From Serinus canaria (taxonomy: Eukaryota; Chordata; Aves; Passeriformes; Fringillidae), in NCBI RefSeq assembly GCF_022539315.1, contig NC_066315.1:89940990-90004989 (forward strand): a DNA stretch of 64,000 nucleotides, given 5' to 3'. How positions within the stretch are numbered: the stretch's first letter is position 1; each line of letters opens with the position of its first letter. The position numbers were made by a program, and so were the translations under genes. This document shows positions 35,832 to 49,107 of the stretch, piece by piece. Under the pieces are notes generated by a model. That model ran no database searches and was not told the origin of the DNA. It saw nothing but the letters and a program-made list of their open reading frames with translations.

Positions 35832-38800
35832 GAGGACATGTCATGGTGACTTGGAAGAGATTAATAGAATGTGGATCCTTAAAATTTCTGATTTTTCTTC
35901 CTAGTTCTGAGAGTAGAGTACACACTCTTGAGTTTTAAGTACTGATTACAGACACGCTGCAGAGGTCCTTGTATTTAATTGTTTGTCAGGGATGGAATGA
36001 ATGCAAGAGAGCTGATTCTGGTTCTTTTAATGCTGTTCGCCTAGACTTGCCATGTGTGACCTTATACAACCTTTGGATTAGCTTCCTTTCAATTAGAAAA
36101 TACAGATACTTGACTCTTTGGATGCAAGATCTGCCATGAGAGGGACAGATAATTTACTTTTGGGCATCGTTCACTAGGAAGAGAGAAAAGTTACATCTAA
36201 AAGTACTTGAGTTGCTTTTGCTGAAATAAAAAAAATGGGAAGAAATCATGACTCCCAATGTATGCAAAGGGCTTGAAAGCAGTGTTGTAGCTTCATTCAT
36301 GAGGCAGGGGAGTAGAGTTGTGCTCTGCTGTGAGCCCCTGAAATTTTGAACGTTCTCTGCTGCCCAGGAGGGAGCACTGCCCTGCCCAAAGGTAGGATGG
36401 ATTGTGCAGGGTGTTCAGTCTTTGGCTTTGCTACTGTTTTATTTCAGCTAATTAATCTGTCACTACTCCAGAATGTGAGTGCTAATCAAGAGGCAAGGGG
36501 AGCATTCTTGCAAGAGATGTCTGAATTCTTTGTATTAAATGAAGCTGTGTCAATCAGGAGCCTTTGGGAAACTTTCTTCAGCAGAGTACTTTATAACCTG
36601 GTGGCTTTGGCACTGAGCTGAGAATGGAATGCTCTTTTTGACTGATGTCTCTCAGGTCTCCTGTGATTAAATGTGCATTTCCTAATTACTGTGTTGTCAA
36701 TTTCTTTTAAGTGGGACTCCCTTGAAAATTCATGATGCAGCACTTTCACATAAAAAAAAAAAAAAAGCTTAAATATTCACTAAGAATGAAAAGCAAGCAG
36801 ATGAAAATGATCTTGTAGTTCAGTAAATGGCTGCTTGTCCATCAAATGGTACATCTATGTCTGCAATGTTTATTTATTTATACCAGAAGGCCAGTGTTAA
36901 CAGGACTGATATCTCTCTCTATGCCAGCCCCCCCAAGCAGTGGCAGCCTGGGCAGGTGTGTTTCCTGCCTCTCACTGAAGGAGGGCTGAACCTGGGCTCT
37001 GTGAGAGCTCAAATCCCTGAAATGGTGGACAAAGGATGTGGGAAGGCAGAAAAGCTGCCTTCTGCAGATTTGTGAATCCAGCCATGGAGCAGCTTTTTAG
37101 TGCAGCAGGGGAAATAATGCCCTTGAGATTTTCACCCATGGGGGTGGGCAGCCAGGTATAATTGAGCTGTCTGAGTATCACTTTATCCTGTCTTTCACCG
37201 TATGGCTGACATCTGGAGTCTCTCCTTCTATGCTGTCCTCAGGGTGATCAGGCTGGTGGATTCTTACAGGCTTAAGCAAGTCTAAAAATAGTTTTACTGC
37301 TATGTAAAGAACAATATGTTGGTTCTTCAAAGTTATTTTTCTGTTCTTACCTAGTTTTCTGGGTTAGTAGCCAGTTAAAGGGATGTGAAGCCAGGGCTTT
37401 GGGGCAATGGTGTTAACAAGAAAGGTTTATGTGCTGTAATTAGGGCATGGTCTGAGCAAAGGAATAGACTCTAGCACTGGGATTTTCTGAGGAGTGCTGA
37501 TTTGCGCTGAGATTGCTGGTTGACACTTGGCTGGGTCTATCCTAACATGTATCACTTCTGACAGGAATGCTACAACATATCCCAATCTGACTGAAAAGCT
37601 GTTGGTCTTTGTTAGTAAACTGATTCCTTTGTGAAGCAATGGCACAGTAACATGATAGCTGTGTGTCAGCTGATTCAAAGATTTGTGTTCTTATTAAATA
37701 AATGCAAACCACCCCCCCTCTTCCCCCACAAACGCCCTAAAACCCAGCAGTGGAACAGTCACTGAAAGTGACATTGATAGGCAAATTATTTCTAAAGAGA
37801 AAATTTCAAGGCGTGCTGGTTTACTTGTCTTACCTAAATAACAGAAAATAATCTGCTTCAGGCTTAAGATGCAATAACCTGAAGCACTACACTGGTTTTG
37901 GGTTGTACATGTATATTAATCACCTAAAAGCATAGACATTTTGCAGTGACCTAAGGATACATCACCAGTGTTATTTTGTAAATAAGACAAAACATCTCCT
38001 GGATTTTGTGTGTGCAACTTGTCGCATGCCATGTGTAACTCCACCTTGCACATCCCTGCATTCTGGGATGCTTCAGGAAACAGTTTGCCAAGACAGGCAT
38101 AGGAAACAAAAGCATCCTGTTTTGTAGACTTGAGGGTTTGAAAACTTCTGTAAATTGGTGACCTAGGAAGTTATTAAAAGCCCATGTACTTGGTAAATCA
38201 TTCCTTGACATCGAACTTTCACACGAACAAGATAGTCTATTTTGCCTCTCAGAGAATGCAGTTTCTCAGTACAGTATTTTAGGCATGAAAATTTTGAACA
38301 ATAAAATACTCATCAAAATGATAATTTTGGTATTCCTAAATTGTCATATCACTATCCTTGTTATTGGAAAAGTCTAACTGAAAACAGGAAGAAAAGTGTT
38401 ATGTTGTATATATTTTTCAACCCAAAAAATTCTTAATTATGATTCCTGCAATATCTCTGTTTTCCAAATATTACACTTAAGAAAGAATGATGATAAGCCT
38501 CGCTAAATTCCTTCTAAACAGTTGTTTTGAACTGTCACAAAATTTATCTATTTTCAGTTTTATTCTAATGTTTCACTTCCTAGTGCAGGAGGGGTTCAGA
38601 GCTGTACAAAGGGTGCACAGTTGCCTTATGTTAACCCTTTTTAAATGTTATTTGAGCTGCTTCTCACAGAGCAGAAAGACATGTAGCTTTTCTTAACTTT
38701 CGGCCCCAAAAGACTCAGCCTTTATTCACTGATGTAATTCTGTCTTCTTACTCTATCTTCTTAGTGTCATCTTTCATTTATTTCAGGCCTTTGAAACTGC

Positions 38801-40763
38801 TGTGTTTAATGCACCTTCCCCATATGAGTGCTGTACATGCAGACATCTGGTGTGAGAAAAAATTACTTGGGCTTGGCATTTTTGTTTTCCTGTTACTGCT
38901 TCTGAGCCGTAAGGAATTTGAGCAGAGGAGCTGGTTGACGAATCCAACGAGGGCTGACAGCACAGGAGAGGGATTTGGTGCTGTGGAGCTGGGGATGTTC
39001 CCAGGCATGTCCAGGGCAGAAGGGCTCTGGGCTTCATCTGACCTGGGTTTGGAAATGTGGGCTGGGGATATCTTCCTTCAGCTAGTGTGCCAGGGTTCTT
39101 GTGACATCAAGGAGTAGGCACTTTTATGTGGAAAAATTCATCTAACCTATTTTAGGTGACTATTTTTAAGATAAAAAGAATTGTATACTAGAGAAAGCCT
39201 GTGTTTTTTGAGAAATATAAAGGGAGCCTCAGCTGGCTAGTGTAGATGCAGATGTCTCCTATGTGGAGGTCTGTATTCCATCAGCTGGAGACCTCCCTAG
39301 GTGTCTGGGGGAATTTAAACGTAAAACCCTTTGGTGACAGTGCATTTCCACCACCTCTGGCTCTCTGGAGGTTTTAGCAGGCGGTCCAGAAAGCTCACTT
39401 CCCACCATCCCCACTTCGTCTTTATTGGTTACAAAATACTTTTCTTTGGTCTCTCACAGCTGGCCAGAAAAGCTGGAGAGCAGCTCAGCAGTGTCCTGTG
39501 GCGTGCGGGCAAGCAGGGTGGTGGCAGCACAGTGGCCAGGGGTGCAGAGCAGGAAGCTCTTCCCTGCCAGCCCTGTGTCCCCCACCGGAGCTGAGGATGG
39601 GCTTCTGCTGCCCCTGGCTGTGGGGCTGTGCTGGGGAGGGACTCCCCTGTTAGGTAGAGCTTTTTCATGGATGAAATGTTACAGTGCTGGGCAAGCATGT
39701 CCTGCTCTCTGGTCTTGTGTTCAGCTCCTGCAGAAGGAGAAAATTGTGAGAAACTGTTCATGCAGAGCACAGTTTCTTTCTTAATCAATAGCACTGGGAA
39801 ACCACATTACTGTCACCACTCCTCAAAAACCAAGGAAGGATAGTTTAGAGATTCTTGACATAATTTTTGAAATTTTGTGCTCTTGTATTTTCTTTTCAAA
39901 TTCAGTTTCAATGTAGATGGCAGTTTTTTTCTCTATATTCCACATTAAACTCAAAATTTAAAAAATCAAAATTGGAATTATTGTTTTTATGAAGATGAAA
40001 CATTCCCATCAATGAAAAATTATTTTTTTTTAGAATTCTCTTTCATGGCGAAATCTGATGTTTGGGATTTTCTGTTCCTAATAGCATGAAAACCACTTGG
40101 AAAATTTCACAAATCACTTGATCCTGTTCTGCACCTCCCTGCTCATATCTCCTTATGGATGTTCTCCTTCTGTTAAATTCTACACACACATGTTTTCTGC
40201 TCTTTATTGTGAAAGTTTCATAAAATGCCTCTTTTTCAATTTGAAAATAAAAAGGGAGATCCATCAGAACAGTCAGGTTCTAGAAAAGTTAGTGCATTTA
40301 AGTATGCTTTGTTTAAGTCAACTCCAAGGTTTTATGCTTGGTGTATCATGTTTGAATGGATCCAAGTCTCTGGTGGATAGTGTTGCTTTTGGGGCAATTT
40401 GCTTGATCTTGGTTTGTCACTTGTGCAGTCAGTCTCTAAAGAAATACCACCAGTGACATCTCCATTCTGCTGCCATTATTCTCAGACACATCTTGCAATT
40501 TCCTTAGCTCTCCCTGTGAGCAGTGATAAAGCAATGTAGGGGCCTTGTGAAGGCAAACAATTAAAAGACCCCAGAAGGGCTGCTGCTTGGCTAAAGTGTG
40601 GTAGCCTCACAAACTACTCCAAGAATGGTGACCTGCTGGACAACTAGTGCAGGAGAAGTAAACCAGGGTTTGTTTCAAAGTAGGAGGTGGTAAGGCCACT
40701 TGATTGATTTGAGTAGTTCTACTGAAGGATTAGACATTTTGGCTTTGCATCACAATTAAACTT

Positions 40764-40767
<4 letters not shown>

Positions 40768-40793
<26 letters not shown>
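40768..40793. repeat. Poly(T) run
   Basis: An uninterrupted run of about 26 T between CTTCC and ACATAGG. It may be the tail of a minus-strand retrocopy or simple slippage; no retrocopy body is recognisable beside it. Confidence 0.8.
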
Positions 40794-40796
<3 letters not shown>

Positions 40797-43700
40797 TAGG
40801 CAGTCTTTAAAACCAAAAATGTCTTTTACTTTTATCTATCCAGTGCTCTGATACCACTAGAAACATTTTCTTGTTTGATGGAGATGCACGGTAAATATTT
40901 TAAACATAGAGAAGTAATCTGGAACTTTTTTTTGAATAAAGGAATGTAGCACTGTTTTCTGAGGGTGCTCATACCCAATTCTGTTATTCTCCAGACTTTC
41001 TATGTCCATCTGAGTCAAAGGACTCAGTCCTGCTGGCCATTCCTCCACTTGTGGCTCCTGCCCTCGTTTCCCACTGCTGGGCTGTTTTTGCTCTCAGTCA
41101 GCCCATGCTCTGTCTTGGCTCCCACCACTGCTGCTCCAGAGCTCCTCTCTCCTGCCATGACCACTGACTCCGGGTGCTCTGTGATTTCTCATCTGCCCAC
41201 AGTGAGGAGAGAGGCAGGGATCCAAGAGAAAGGAGTCATCAGCAGGGGGCTGAGGAAATGTTGTGAAGAGCAAGTAGGCGTTTCACAGGGTTTTAAAACA
41301 AGGAGGATCAGGAAAAATGTCACCCCGATGTCTTATGAGCAACTTCCAAGCCCAGGAACCCTTGAGGAGTGCATGGCTCAGTACCAGCTAAACCACCAGA
41401 AGTTTAGAGACGCAAATGTGATCAGAGTGCTGTATTTCAAGAAGTGGGGCTTGAAGCTGTAGTGAGGAATGTTAACTCCAGAGGTATTTAGCAACAGGAG
41501 GAAGATAGAAATGAATTTCTATTCACATTTTTGTTAGGAATTTGTGTCTTGTTGCTGAGTGGATCCAATATTGATACTACAGTACTTTACCACGTGTATT
41601 TAATAGATTGCAGGCTGGAATGGAAGATTTTGTGAAAACTGTGTTAAATGCATCATTTAAGGAAAACCATGAGGTTTTTCTGATTATTTTCTCAGTTTTG
41701 TGATTAAATTATCTCTCAATAAATGTTTGTTTATTTTTATTATGAAGGCAGGGACATTGAATTGCATTTACCATTTTGTTCCAAATGATGTCCTTATTCT
41801 GAGAAAGAAAACTAATACAATGAGAATTTCTTGATACATAAGAAAACTCATCTGAAGATCTGATAGACAGATGGAATTGATTTATAATATTTATGTGATA
41901 TGTATTAAATTATTCAAACCTTTTTGATCAAAGCAATAATATAGGTACTTGTATAACAATGGGGAAAATACTCTTGATCCAATTCTCATTTATGCAAAGG
42001 ACATTTTTACTGAAACTGACAAGGTAAAGGTGCCTTGAGAAGATCTGATTTTTAGTCTGCTTGGACAAAAACCACAGCCACAGCCAAAGTAATTGACTTC
42101 AGTGTAAGCTTCTCTCCCCAAAACCTGAAAGCCAGTATTAATAAAGACACATAACTTGTGGGGTGTGTAGAAATACTGTGGGAATATATAAAAGTCAAGA
42201 GGGTTGCTTTTCTTAACTTTGGTGTGCTGGTAGCTGCAATCCAACTGGTGCTATAATACAGACGTGTTTTAGAGCCAGGTGACGTGCCAGGTTTCATCCG
42301 TGGGACTAAGGTCTAGTTATTAAGAGGTCATGCAAAGGACTTTCTGTATGGTAAATCATGGGAGGAACTGGTAGAAATACCAGAAAGCCTCTCCTTTGTA
42401 GCACAACCTACAAAAGAGCAGAGAAAACTAGATGAATGAAATGCAAATAAAATGCTTGCCTTGAAATGGATCTTTGCATGTTGACATTGGCACATCAGCA
42501 ATGGTTTTAAACTTGGCAGTGATCGTCGTGGTGGTGGAAGTTTTAGGAGATGCTTATAACAATAACTTCTTCTTGCCTAGTTTTTGTTGTTACTCTTGGC
42601 TGTCCTGATGGGGTCAAAAACCTAGCAGTAGATTAATTTACAAAATATGGTGATTTTGACTTCATTAGCCTTCCATGGACCTGTTGCTCCATTCATCAAG
42701 AGATTCCTGCAGCAGGTTCACCAGTCTCCCTCAAAATTGTAATTTATCTTTTTGAAAAAGATGCAATTTTTATTCAGAGCCGTCCAAGGGTGAAGAGAAT
42801 TTATTGCATTTTTTTGCAAAGCTGTACCAATAGGCAATTTTACATGTTGTTTCTGGCTAAACCTTGCTGATTTTGTATTTCAGTTGTAATATATAATGGT
42901 CTCTGTTAGATTTAAGATCACAGTGTGATCTCTGTATATTGATTGTGGATCATGTTCATCTCACCACTTTCTATTGGCTGTGATAAACAGGGGAAGTGCT
43001 TTTATTTTCTTGCTGCAAGGCAGAATTTTCAGGAGTTACACCATTCATCATATTAACTATCTGGAGAGAGAACAGAGGAGTATCACTATTCTCCATTCCC
43101 CTACTTGACTCCTACTTTAACCTCACATTGTAGAAGTTCCTGTAGCAATTGACTCTGCTGCTCCTACTGACTTGTGGAGCTCCAGAGAACAAGTGGGATA
43201 CATATCTGGGATTTTTACATGAATAGGAAGAGCCCTATTTATGTAAAAATCACATACAAAGGTAGAAGTGTCTCTAGAAATTTTGCTGTGTCCTTGAGTT
43301 GTCAGCACACAGTTACTCTTTTGTCTTCACATAATGCTGAGATACAAGCTGCATCTATAATAAAAAAATGTACCCATAAAATATAAGGAGTTTAGACTAC
43401 AATTGTCTCGATCTGGATATTCTTGATAGACAAAATGACAGTATGACCTTTTCTGATTAAAATAAGTTTGAAACCCATCCCCTTGATGACAAAAACTCAG
43501 CATGAGAAAAGGAGGATATTTTAAGATTTTACTGTGTTTCACACATCATTGCAAGATTGTTAATCTTTATTTACAGAACAATGTTTATATAAATACACAT
43601 TTTTCTCAGAAGAAACAATATGACAGATGTTTTGTTTTTTGACTTTACCTCGAAAGCTTGTGTGTATAAATATGTGTAGCTATGTAACACCAAAGGAGAA

Positions 43701-43870
43701 GGTGTGGGACTGTGGCTAGCTGTGAATACAAAATCCAAATGACTATTTGCTTGCTTTGTGTTTCAGCTGTCCTGTATGAGAGCTTTTTTGATTGATAGAC
43801 ATTTCTTTCAATCTCTGCAAGAAAACTGCTAATAAAATTAGGTATTGTGATATTTCTAAAGTTCCCATTC

Positions 43871-44135
43871 ATGGAATCAAAGAGTCATAGTATTGTTTGG
43901 GTTAGAAGGGACCTTAAGATCATCTAGTTATAACTCCCTGCCATGGGCAGGGACACTTTTCACTAGATTCAGAGCCCCATCCAACCTGGTCTCAAACAAT
44001 TCCAGGAATGGGGCATCCACAACCTCTCTAGCCAGCCTGTTCTGGTGGCTCATCACCCTTACAGTAAGAATTTCTTCCTGCTATCTAATCTAAATCTACC
44101 CTGCTTTGGCTTAAGAATATTCTCCTAGTCCCCAT
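43871..44135 (-). mobile_element. CR1 LINE 3' end fragment (minus strand)
   Basis: On the + strand it starts with the reversed CR1 tail ATGGAATCAAAGAGTCATAG, then GGTTAGAAGGGACCTTAAGA and later CCATCCAACCTGGTCTCAA, CATCCACAACCTCTCTAGCC and AATTTCTTCCTGCTATCTAA. All are landmarks of the CR1 3'UTR read in reverse. It is a 5'-truncated, non-coding copy. Confidence 0.85.
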
Positions 44136-46085
44136 TACTTTTTATTTGCACTTAACTTGTGGAGTTTTCTGCCTTGATCGTTATTGAGAGTGCTTTCATT
44201 CTTAGTTTTATATAAGTACTGCTAGTTTGGCCTTACAGAGTTCCCTGCTTACGACCTGATCTATAACCAGGATGCACATGTATAGATAGAGCCCATCAAA
44301 GCTGAACTGAACTGAGAAGTGAAGATGGATGCAAAGTTGATGTCGGATTCATCACACTTATTTTTAGATATGTTTGTCTGAGTTGGTCAGCCTTTACAGT
44401 CAAGACATTGGATGCATGCTTTAGGATGCAGTGAATCCTGGACTGTAGTAGCAGTCTGTTTCTTTCCATTGTCTATAATAACCCATAATATTTAGCATAA
44501 CTCTTAAGTTTGGTCAAATGAATCACATCTGGCATATAGAAAGGAATTTGTTGTTTGTGCTGTTCAGGTACCTGGTGATCACTACCTTGGTGATCAGCTG
44601 CATGGCAAAATCGTGCATTTATAGTTTGTTTTCACTCCTTCATACTCCTGAACCAATATCCTCTTAATCTAGGAAATACCTCCAAGTCTGTGTCCTAATG
44701 GAATGCCTGGATACTACCTAGGTTTTTACATGAGAGACCATCCACTTAGCATCTGAGAAGTAAACCCACCAATGGCAACTATCTTTGTGCCTCAGGGACT
44801 GCTACCTCCCAGCAGCTGCCTGTGTTACCTAATACCTGTTCTCTTTGCTTCCACTGTAGAATTTGCATTTATCTAATTTTCTGCTTCCAGTGCTTCTTCT
44901 AGAACTGTGTTCAGGCTGGTTTTCTTAGTGATATTTTAATTTTGCAGGATGCTTTTGCCAATAAATGCTTTCACATCCTTGAAAATTTATCTCTTTTGGT
45001 TTTTTCCAAACACATTTCTGAACCAAGTTCCTTGCCTTCATTAGTATTCTCAGTAGCACCCAGCTTAATAGCCTCAGCAAATTTTCAGTAAATTAACCAG
45101 TTGTTTAGATCTTCAATATAAAAATTAAAATGTTAAACAGGACTGTTCCAACACTGATCCTCTGGCAGTCTAATCACAGTCACTTTTCCCAAACTTAGCA
45201 ATTTGTCACTTATCATCACTGTGGTATTTCAGCCATAGTTCAGACTATCTTATCACACATATGTAATCATATGTAATTAATTTGGTAAGATAATATAACA
45301 TGATTTGCTAAATTTCAAATATTCTAAGTGAGTTGAATCTTAGTTTTCAATTGAAATTCCCACTCAGTGGGCAGATGTATCACAAAAGCAAATACATTAA
45401 AATCAAAGTGAAATGCATAACAAATGAAATGGAAAACCCTGGATACAATATTATATACAGATATTAGATAAATTGGTGATGCATCTACATTACATATGAG
45501 CTGTAATCCATCATAAAAATGAGTACAGGTCTAATAGGAGGGATTTAGAGATGGGGGATGAGCCTAGTCAAAGGCTTGCAGATGCCTTTGCACAGTTGGG
45601 ATCTAGTTTGAAAGAGGGGGTCAATCCCAGTATCACATTTCATGACACTTGTGCAACTTAATTCCCCTAAAGAAAAAAAGAAACCCAAGCTTTCTTTTCC
45701 TTTTGCATTTTACTTGAATGAAATATTTCTTGGCTCAGATATCAGAAGTAGAAAGTCATGAAGTGGTTTCTGGCTTCACAGGGATATCCACGTAGATTCT
45801 TGGTGTTGCTTGTTGTACTTGAGTGTCAGTCCACTTCCTGCCTTGCCCAAGGCATAATGCACAGGTGAGTTACACCCAGGCAGTTCTTTCATGTACCAGT
45901 TCCTCTGATTTGTTTGAACTGATATATAAAATGTTTTTTTCCATTATTATTTCATGTAAAGGTTGCCCCAGACCATCCTTCACTCCTTTTGAATCTGGCT
46001 CTTTTGGTGCATAAGGAAATGTGGGAAGACACTGGGTCCTTGAAATGAAGCTGATGTCTTGAATGCTTTCCACAGCACACAAGAA

Positions 46086-46185
46086 CAAAAAAAAAAAAAA
46101 AAAAAAAAAAAAAAACGAAAAAAACCCAAAAAAAACCCCAAAAACCCAAAAAAACCAAACAAACAACCAAAAAAAAAAAAAAAAA
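46086..46185. repeat. A-rich low-complexity tract
   Basis: About 100 bp composed of a run of about 29 A followed by A runs broken by CCC or CC, then another A run of 16 or more. The minus-strand frames through it encode only Phe-, Leu- and Gly-rich nonsense. Its length may be polymorphic or mis-assembled. Confidence 0.9.
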
Positions 46186-47439
46186 CCACAAGTGGGAGAG
46201 AGCTCTGAAGTGAGTACTGGGGGCGGTGAGGAATGGAGTGTGATGAATGGTCAGGAAGCCACTCTAATGCTTTCATTTAAAAATAGACATGGAGTCTCTT
46301 GTGTGGTTACAGAGTAAAACTTGAAAAGGTAATAGGAGTGCATTGTGAAATCCAAGGGTAAATAAGCAATGAGGATTTATTGTGATCATAGGTTCAGTTT
46401 CATGGTATATTGGAGCCTGACTCATGACCTTTCAACATCTGTAGTGGATGGTATTAGCAGAATAGAGAAGAGATTCATAATGTATAGCACTCAAGTAAGG
46501 ACCATAGTGCCTGTCAACCCTTTTGCAGTGAAATTTAATTTCCTGCCTTTTTGTCCTGTGCAGAGTAGAGATTTTCTTTTTATTGTTCCATTTGACTTTG
46601 AAGAAATATACCTTGTTAACAACTTCACACTTTTGAATGTGGTTTAACTATCTGAATTTATTTTAGCTTTCTTTATAATGGCAAGACACTGAGCATGTAT
46701 TTCTTCAGAAGCCTTTAAATTTACCTACATTAGCTGCAAATCATGTTGGTCTGATTGTGCAAAACCAGAAATATTAGTTGAAATTGTGTGCAGAACAGAG
46801 TAAATAATTCTTAAAAAATGAAGTTGATCAGAGTCCTCAAATTTTCTGAAAACAGAAATATAGTGTAACAGTATATTTTAACTGAATTTATGGGTCAGTA
46901 AAAATACAGAGACAGATCCTTAAATAGAAAAAAATATATAAATACTCTTTTTTAATTCTAAAGCATGTCACTTAGAGCTTAGCCCTCTAACTAAATATAT
47001 CCCTCCGAAATACTGAAAAGACTGGGCAGTGCCCTTCAGGGATCCATCAGCAGTGGAGCTGATTTTGTGTAATTCCTCTATTATATTATTGGCCTGGAGG
47101 ATGGAATGGAGTGCACCCTTCTCAGGCTTGTAAATGACACTGGTTGATGACTGCAGGAAGAGGGAATTCAACGAGGTTGGTTTGAAAGGGCTTTTGGGTA
47201 TAAGGTATTGCCATAATGATGTGAGTCCAGCAGGAGGCTACCAAGATAGTTCAGTGGTTTGGAGCACATTACGTAGAAAATGTGTTTCAAAATTTAGTTT
47301 TGAAATACTGTATGTAAGGGAAAGCAAAGCAGATGGTATTGGGTGACTCACTAGTATGAAGGTAAAGTGCAACTACCATACTGAGCTATCATCTCTTCAT
47401 CTCATGGGCGGCTTGTCCCACTCTCCTGTCTGTTGGAAG

Positions 47440-48568
47440 GACAGCACAGAAGGGCACAAGCAGCTCAGGATGTTTCTGGAGGCCATTGGTGATAACTTCC
47501 AAAAAACGTAAGAGATCAAGGAGCTCACAAGCTGAAGAATTAGGGGCTTGTGGGGGTGGGCTGGAAGCTGTCTGAACTGGCAGGCTTAAGGTGCAGTGAT
47601 CAGCAGCGTGAGGACTAGCGGGAGATCAGACCCTGGTGGTGTACCCCAGGCAGCAATACAGGATCCAGCACTGCTTAACATTTTAATTAATGATTGGGAT
47701 GATGGGGCAGACTGTGCACTCAGCAAGTTTGCAGATGAGACAAGTCTGGGAGGAATGGCTGACAAACCTTAGGTGTGTGTGCCTTGATGCAGGGAGGCAC
47801 TTGGATGGGCTGGAGAAGTGAGCCTTATGAAGTTCAACAGGGCAAAGGGCAAAGTCCTTCTCACAGGGAGCAGTAACACGTGGCACCAGTACACACTAGG
47901 GCTGACCAGATAGAAAGCAGCTTTTCAGAGAAGGCCTTAAAGGTCCTGGTGGACAGCCAGCTGACCAAGAGCCTGCAATGTGCCCCTGCAGCAAAGGAGG
48001 CCAGCAGCCTCCTGGTCTGGCTGCATTAGGATGAATGCTGCTGACAAGTCCAGGGAGGTGATCCTTCTTGTCTGCTCAGCATTTGTGAGGCCACATCGGG
48101 GGTGTCATTTCTGTATCCCTGATACAACAGGGTTATGGACTTACTGGAGCAAGTCTACAAGGATTTCTCATATGTGAAGAGGCTGAGAGAGCTGTGATTA
48201 TTTAGCCTGAAAAAGAGAAGAGTCAAGGGAAAGCTTATCAATATTTATAAATGTCAGGGTGTAAAGAAGAAACATTTAGACTCTTCTCATTCATGCTCAT
48301 TGAGAAGACTACAGGCAATGGGCATAAAGTAAAACACAGAAAATTCTATCTGAATATGAGAATTTATTTTTTACTTTACTGTGAGAGTGGTTTTCACACC
48401 AGAACACTGTCTGGAGATGTACAGTCTCCATCCTTGGACATTCTCAAAACACAACTGGACACAGTCCTGGACAGTTTGTATTTTCAGACCCTGCTTTGAG
48501 CAAGGAAGTTGAACAAGATGAATCCCCATATACCCCTTTCAGACTCATGCATTCTGTGCTCTGTGATT
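47440..48568 (+). mobile_element. CR1 LINE copy (+ strand), internally deleted
   Basis: The left part (GTTTCTGGAGGCCATTGGTG and ACTTCC) matches the endonuclease-side coding region of CR1. From about 47625 the sequence follows the reverse-transcriptase C-terminal region (CCAGGCAGCAATACAGGATC, a degenerate PQGSxLGP motif; then GCAAGTTTGCAGATGAGACA, the degraded FADDT box). The CR1 3'UTR follows, with GTGAGGCCACATC, GAGAGGCTGAGAGAGCTG and a tail ending ATTCTGTGCTCTGTGATT at 48568. Many frameshifts and stops are visible, so it is dead. The join between endonuclease-side and RT-side sequence implies an internal deletion. Confidence 0.85.
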
Positions 48569-49107
48569 GTCTGGCAAGATGACTTAACTTGAGCCTGAGT
48601 GGGATGCACTGAGTGAATTACTGGCAGACTGATAATTTCCAGCTTTGTCTATGGTGAAAACCTTTGTGTAAGAATTAAACGCGAGGTTACAAGATTTACT
48701 ATTTGATAGAAATCCTCAAAGATAATTAAAATTGCTAAAGATTGAATATTTTACTTAACCACGTTAAAGAGTCAAAATTACGTATGTTACTCAACTCCCT
48801 TTTCAGCTTGAAATTTGCAAAGTCTTAGTAGTGTGAAATAGTAGAGCTTAAAAAAATCCAACACCTAAACAGATGGCAAGACAAGGGAGAAAAGTGCATG
48901 GTGAAATGAAGACAAGGAGGGACATTGCACTCTTTTAATCCATATATAACTTGAATTTTGTAAGAAAATAGAAATTAAAATGGTTTTATGTTAATCAGTT
49001 ATGAGCAAACATGCATTTTCTACCAATATTTTGCAAAAGCATGAGGAAATAAATAAATTAATTGTTCATGACTCTTGCACTCAGTGTCACAAGCCATTTG
49101 ACAGATA
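48569..49107. other. Spacer between two inverted CR1 copies
   Basis: About 540 bp of AT-rich sequence separate the 3' ends of the two CR1 copies. No feature is recognised. Confidence 0.6.

Noticed and set aside
36346..36621. A hydrophobic 91-codon open frame that might be a membrane exon
   Set aside because: No resemblance to GABA-B receptor transmembrane segments, no convincing splice sites, and surrounded by ordinary intron sequence.
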